From DATLYF01 sp035575095 (GTDB lineage Bacteria; Pseudomonadota; Gammaproteobacteria; Competibacterales; Competibacteraceae), in contig DATLYF010000192.1 of assembly GCA_035575095.1 (NCBI GenBank), positions 1-30,555 on the forward strand: DNA of 30,555 nt, given 5' to 3'. The notes beneath the pieces were generated by a model. The model was not told the DNA's origin and made no database searches. It saw only the letters and a program-made list of their open reading frames with translations. Below are positions 30,349 to 30,555 of this stretch, piece by piece; position 1 is the first letter of the stretch; each line of letters begins with the position of its first letter. The translations under genes and the position numbers were made by a program.

Positions 30349-30555
30349 TCAGTCCTCCGGCTCCAGCAGCGCCAGCCGGTAGCCCACTCCGGGTTCGGTG
30401 AGCAAATAGCGCGGATTGGCTGGATCGGGTTCCAGCTTCTGCCGCAACTGGCCGATATAGACGCGCAGGTACTGGGTCTCGTGCACGTAAGGGAAGCCCC
30501 ACACCACGACCTAGCGCCTGCGATGCGCTGGGCGGTGCGCCAGGCCGCGGGTAAG
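30349..30555 (-). pseudogene. kdpE: KdpE-like response regulator, 3' fragment with broken frame
   Basis: Reading the minus strand, 53 codons (30349-30510) encode the end of an OmpR-family winged helix: VWGFPYVHETQYLRVYIGQL, then RQKLEPDPANPRYLLTEPGVGYRL. This is very close to KdpE, the regulator of the Kdp potassium transporter. Immediately upstream an in-frame TAG (30511-30513 complement) interrupts the reading, and the remaining 42 bp to the window edge do not give the expected LTHRQLL-type helix in any frame. Because this is the extreme end of the sequence, an assembly or sequencing error is at least as likely as a true pseudogene. The receiver domain is outside the window. Confidence 0.75.

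Overview
The window is about 30.5 kb of dense, GC-rich chromosome from a gammaproteobacterium. Gene content and order support this: trmD-rplS, cysQ, htpG, ycgN, minCDE, tolC, a PAPS-type cysH with an E. coli-like sequence, slp, rnd, ybaL-like, yqcC, htpX, rhlE. Adk is the short-LID form, which is atypical for enteric gammaproteobacteria and known from xanthomonads among others. I cannot name the genus. No tRNA, rRNA, IS element, prophage or CRISPR array is visible. Both ends cut genes (trmD on the left, a kdpE-like gene on the right), and the right end looks corrupted.

Layout on the left. Positions 1-5.1 kb (+): end of trmD, rplS with an intrinsic terminator, cysQ, htpG behind a near-perfect heat-shock (sigma-32) promoter, then a CBS-domain protein, ycgN and a metallo-beta-lactamase-fold hydrolase. 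Next comes a class II glutamine amidotransferase (+) whose 3' end overlaps a convergent NlpC/P60 lipoprotein (-). Then slyD (+), and minC-minD-minE-hslR (+) as a tight operon; minD starts at TTG and hslR overlaps minE by 4 nt.

Middle. A minus-strand block follows: pcm-like methyltransferase and tolC, ending in a 15-bp-stem terminator, then an XRE-cupin regulator. A long divergent region with a perfect 23-bp palindrome separates it from cysH (+). A second minus-strand block runs ppa, moaC, rnd, slp, divergent from adk (+), which ends in a textbook terminator. A Do-type protease (-) is divergent from a two-component system (+). The region between them carries an 8-bp-arm dyad overlaid on three 11-bp-phased half-sites, typical of OmpR-family operators. 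An ABC exporter and a YbaL-like cation/proton antiporter follow (+).

Right. yqcC and dedA (-), a DUF2459 lipoprotein (-) and htpX (-) are followed by rhlE and a small RRM RNA-binding protein (+). These two may form a cold-responsive pair; they have structured leaders and a candidate upstream ORF. A DmeF-type metal exporter (-) and the broken kdpE-like 3' end (-) close the window.

The theme is housekeeping plus envelope and protein quality control: HtpG, HslR, SlyD, HtrA, HtpX, Slp, NlpC/P60. I found no clear undescribed multi-gene system. The most interesting signals are regulatory: the htrA/two-component operator, the orphan palindrome upstream of pcm-tolC, the leaders of rhlE and the RRM gene, the sigma-32 promoter of htpG, and a hairpin at the predicted 5' end of the CBS-protein mRNA.
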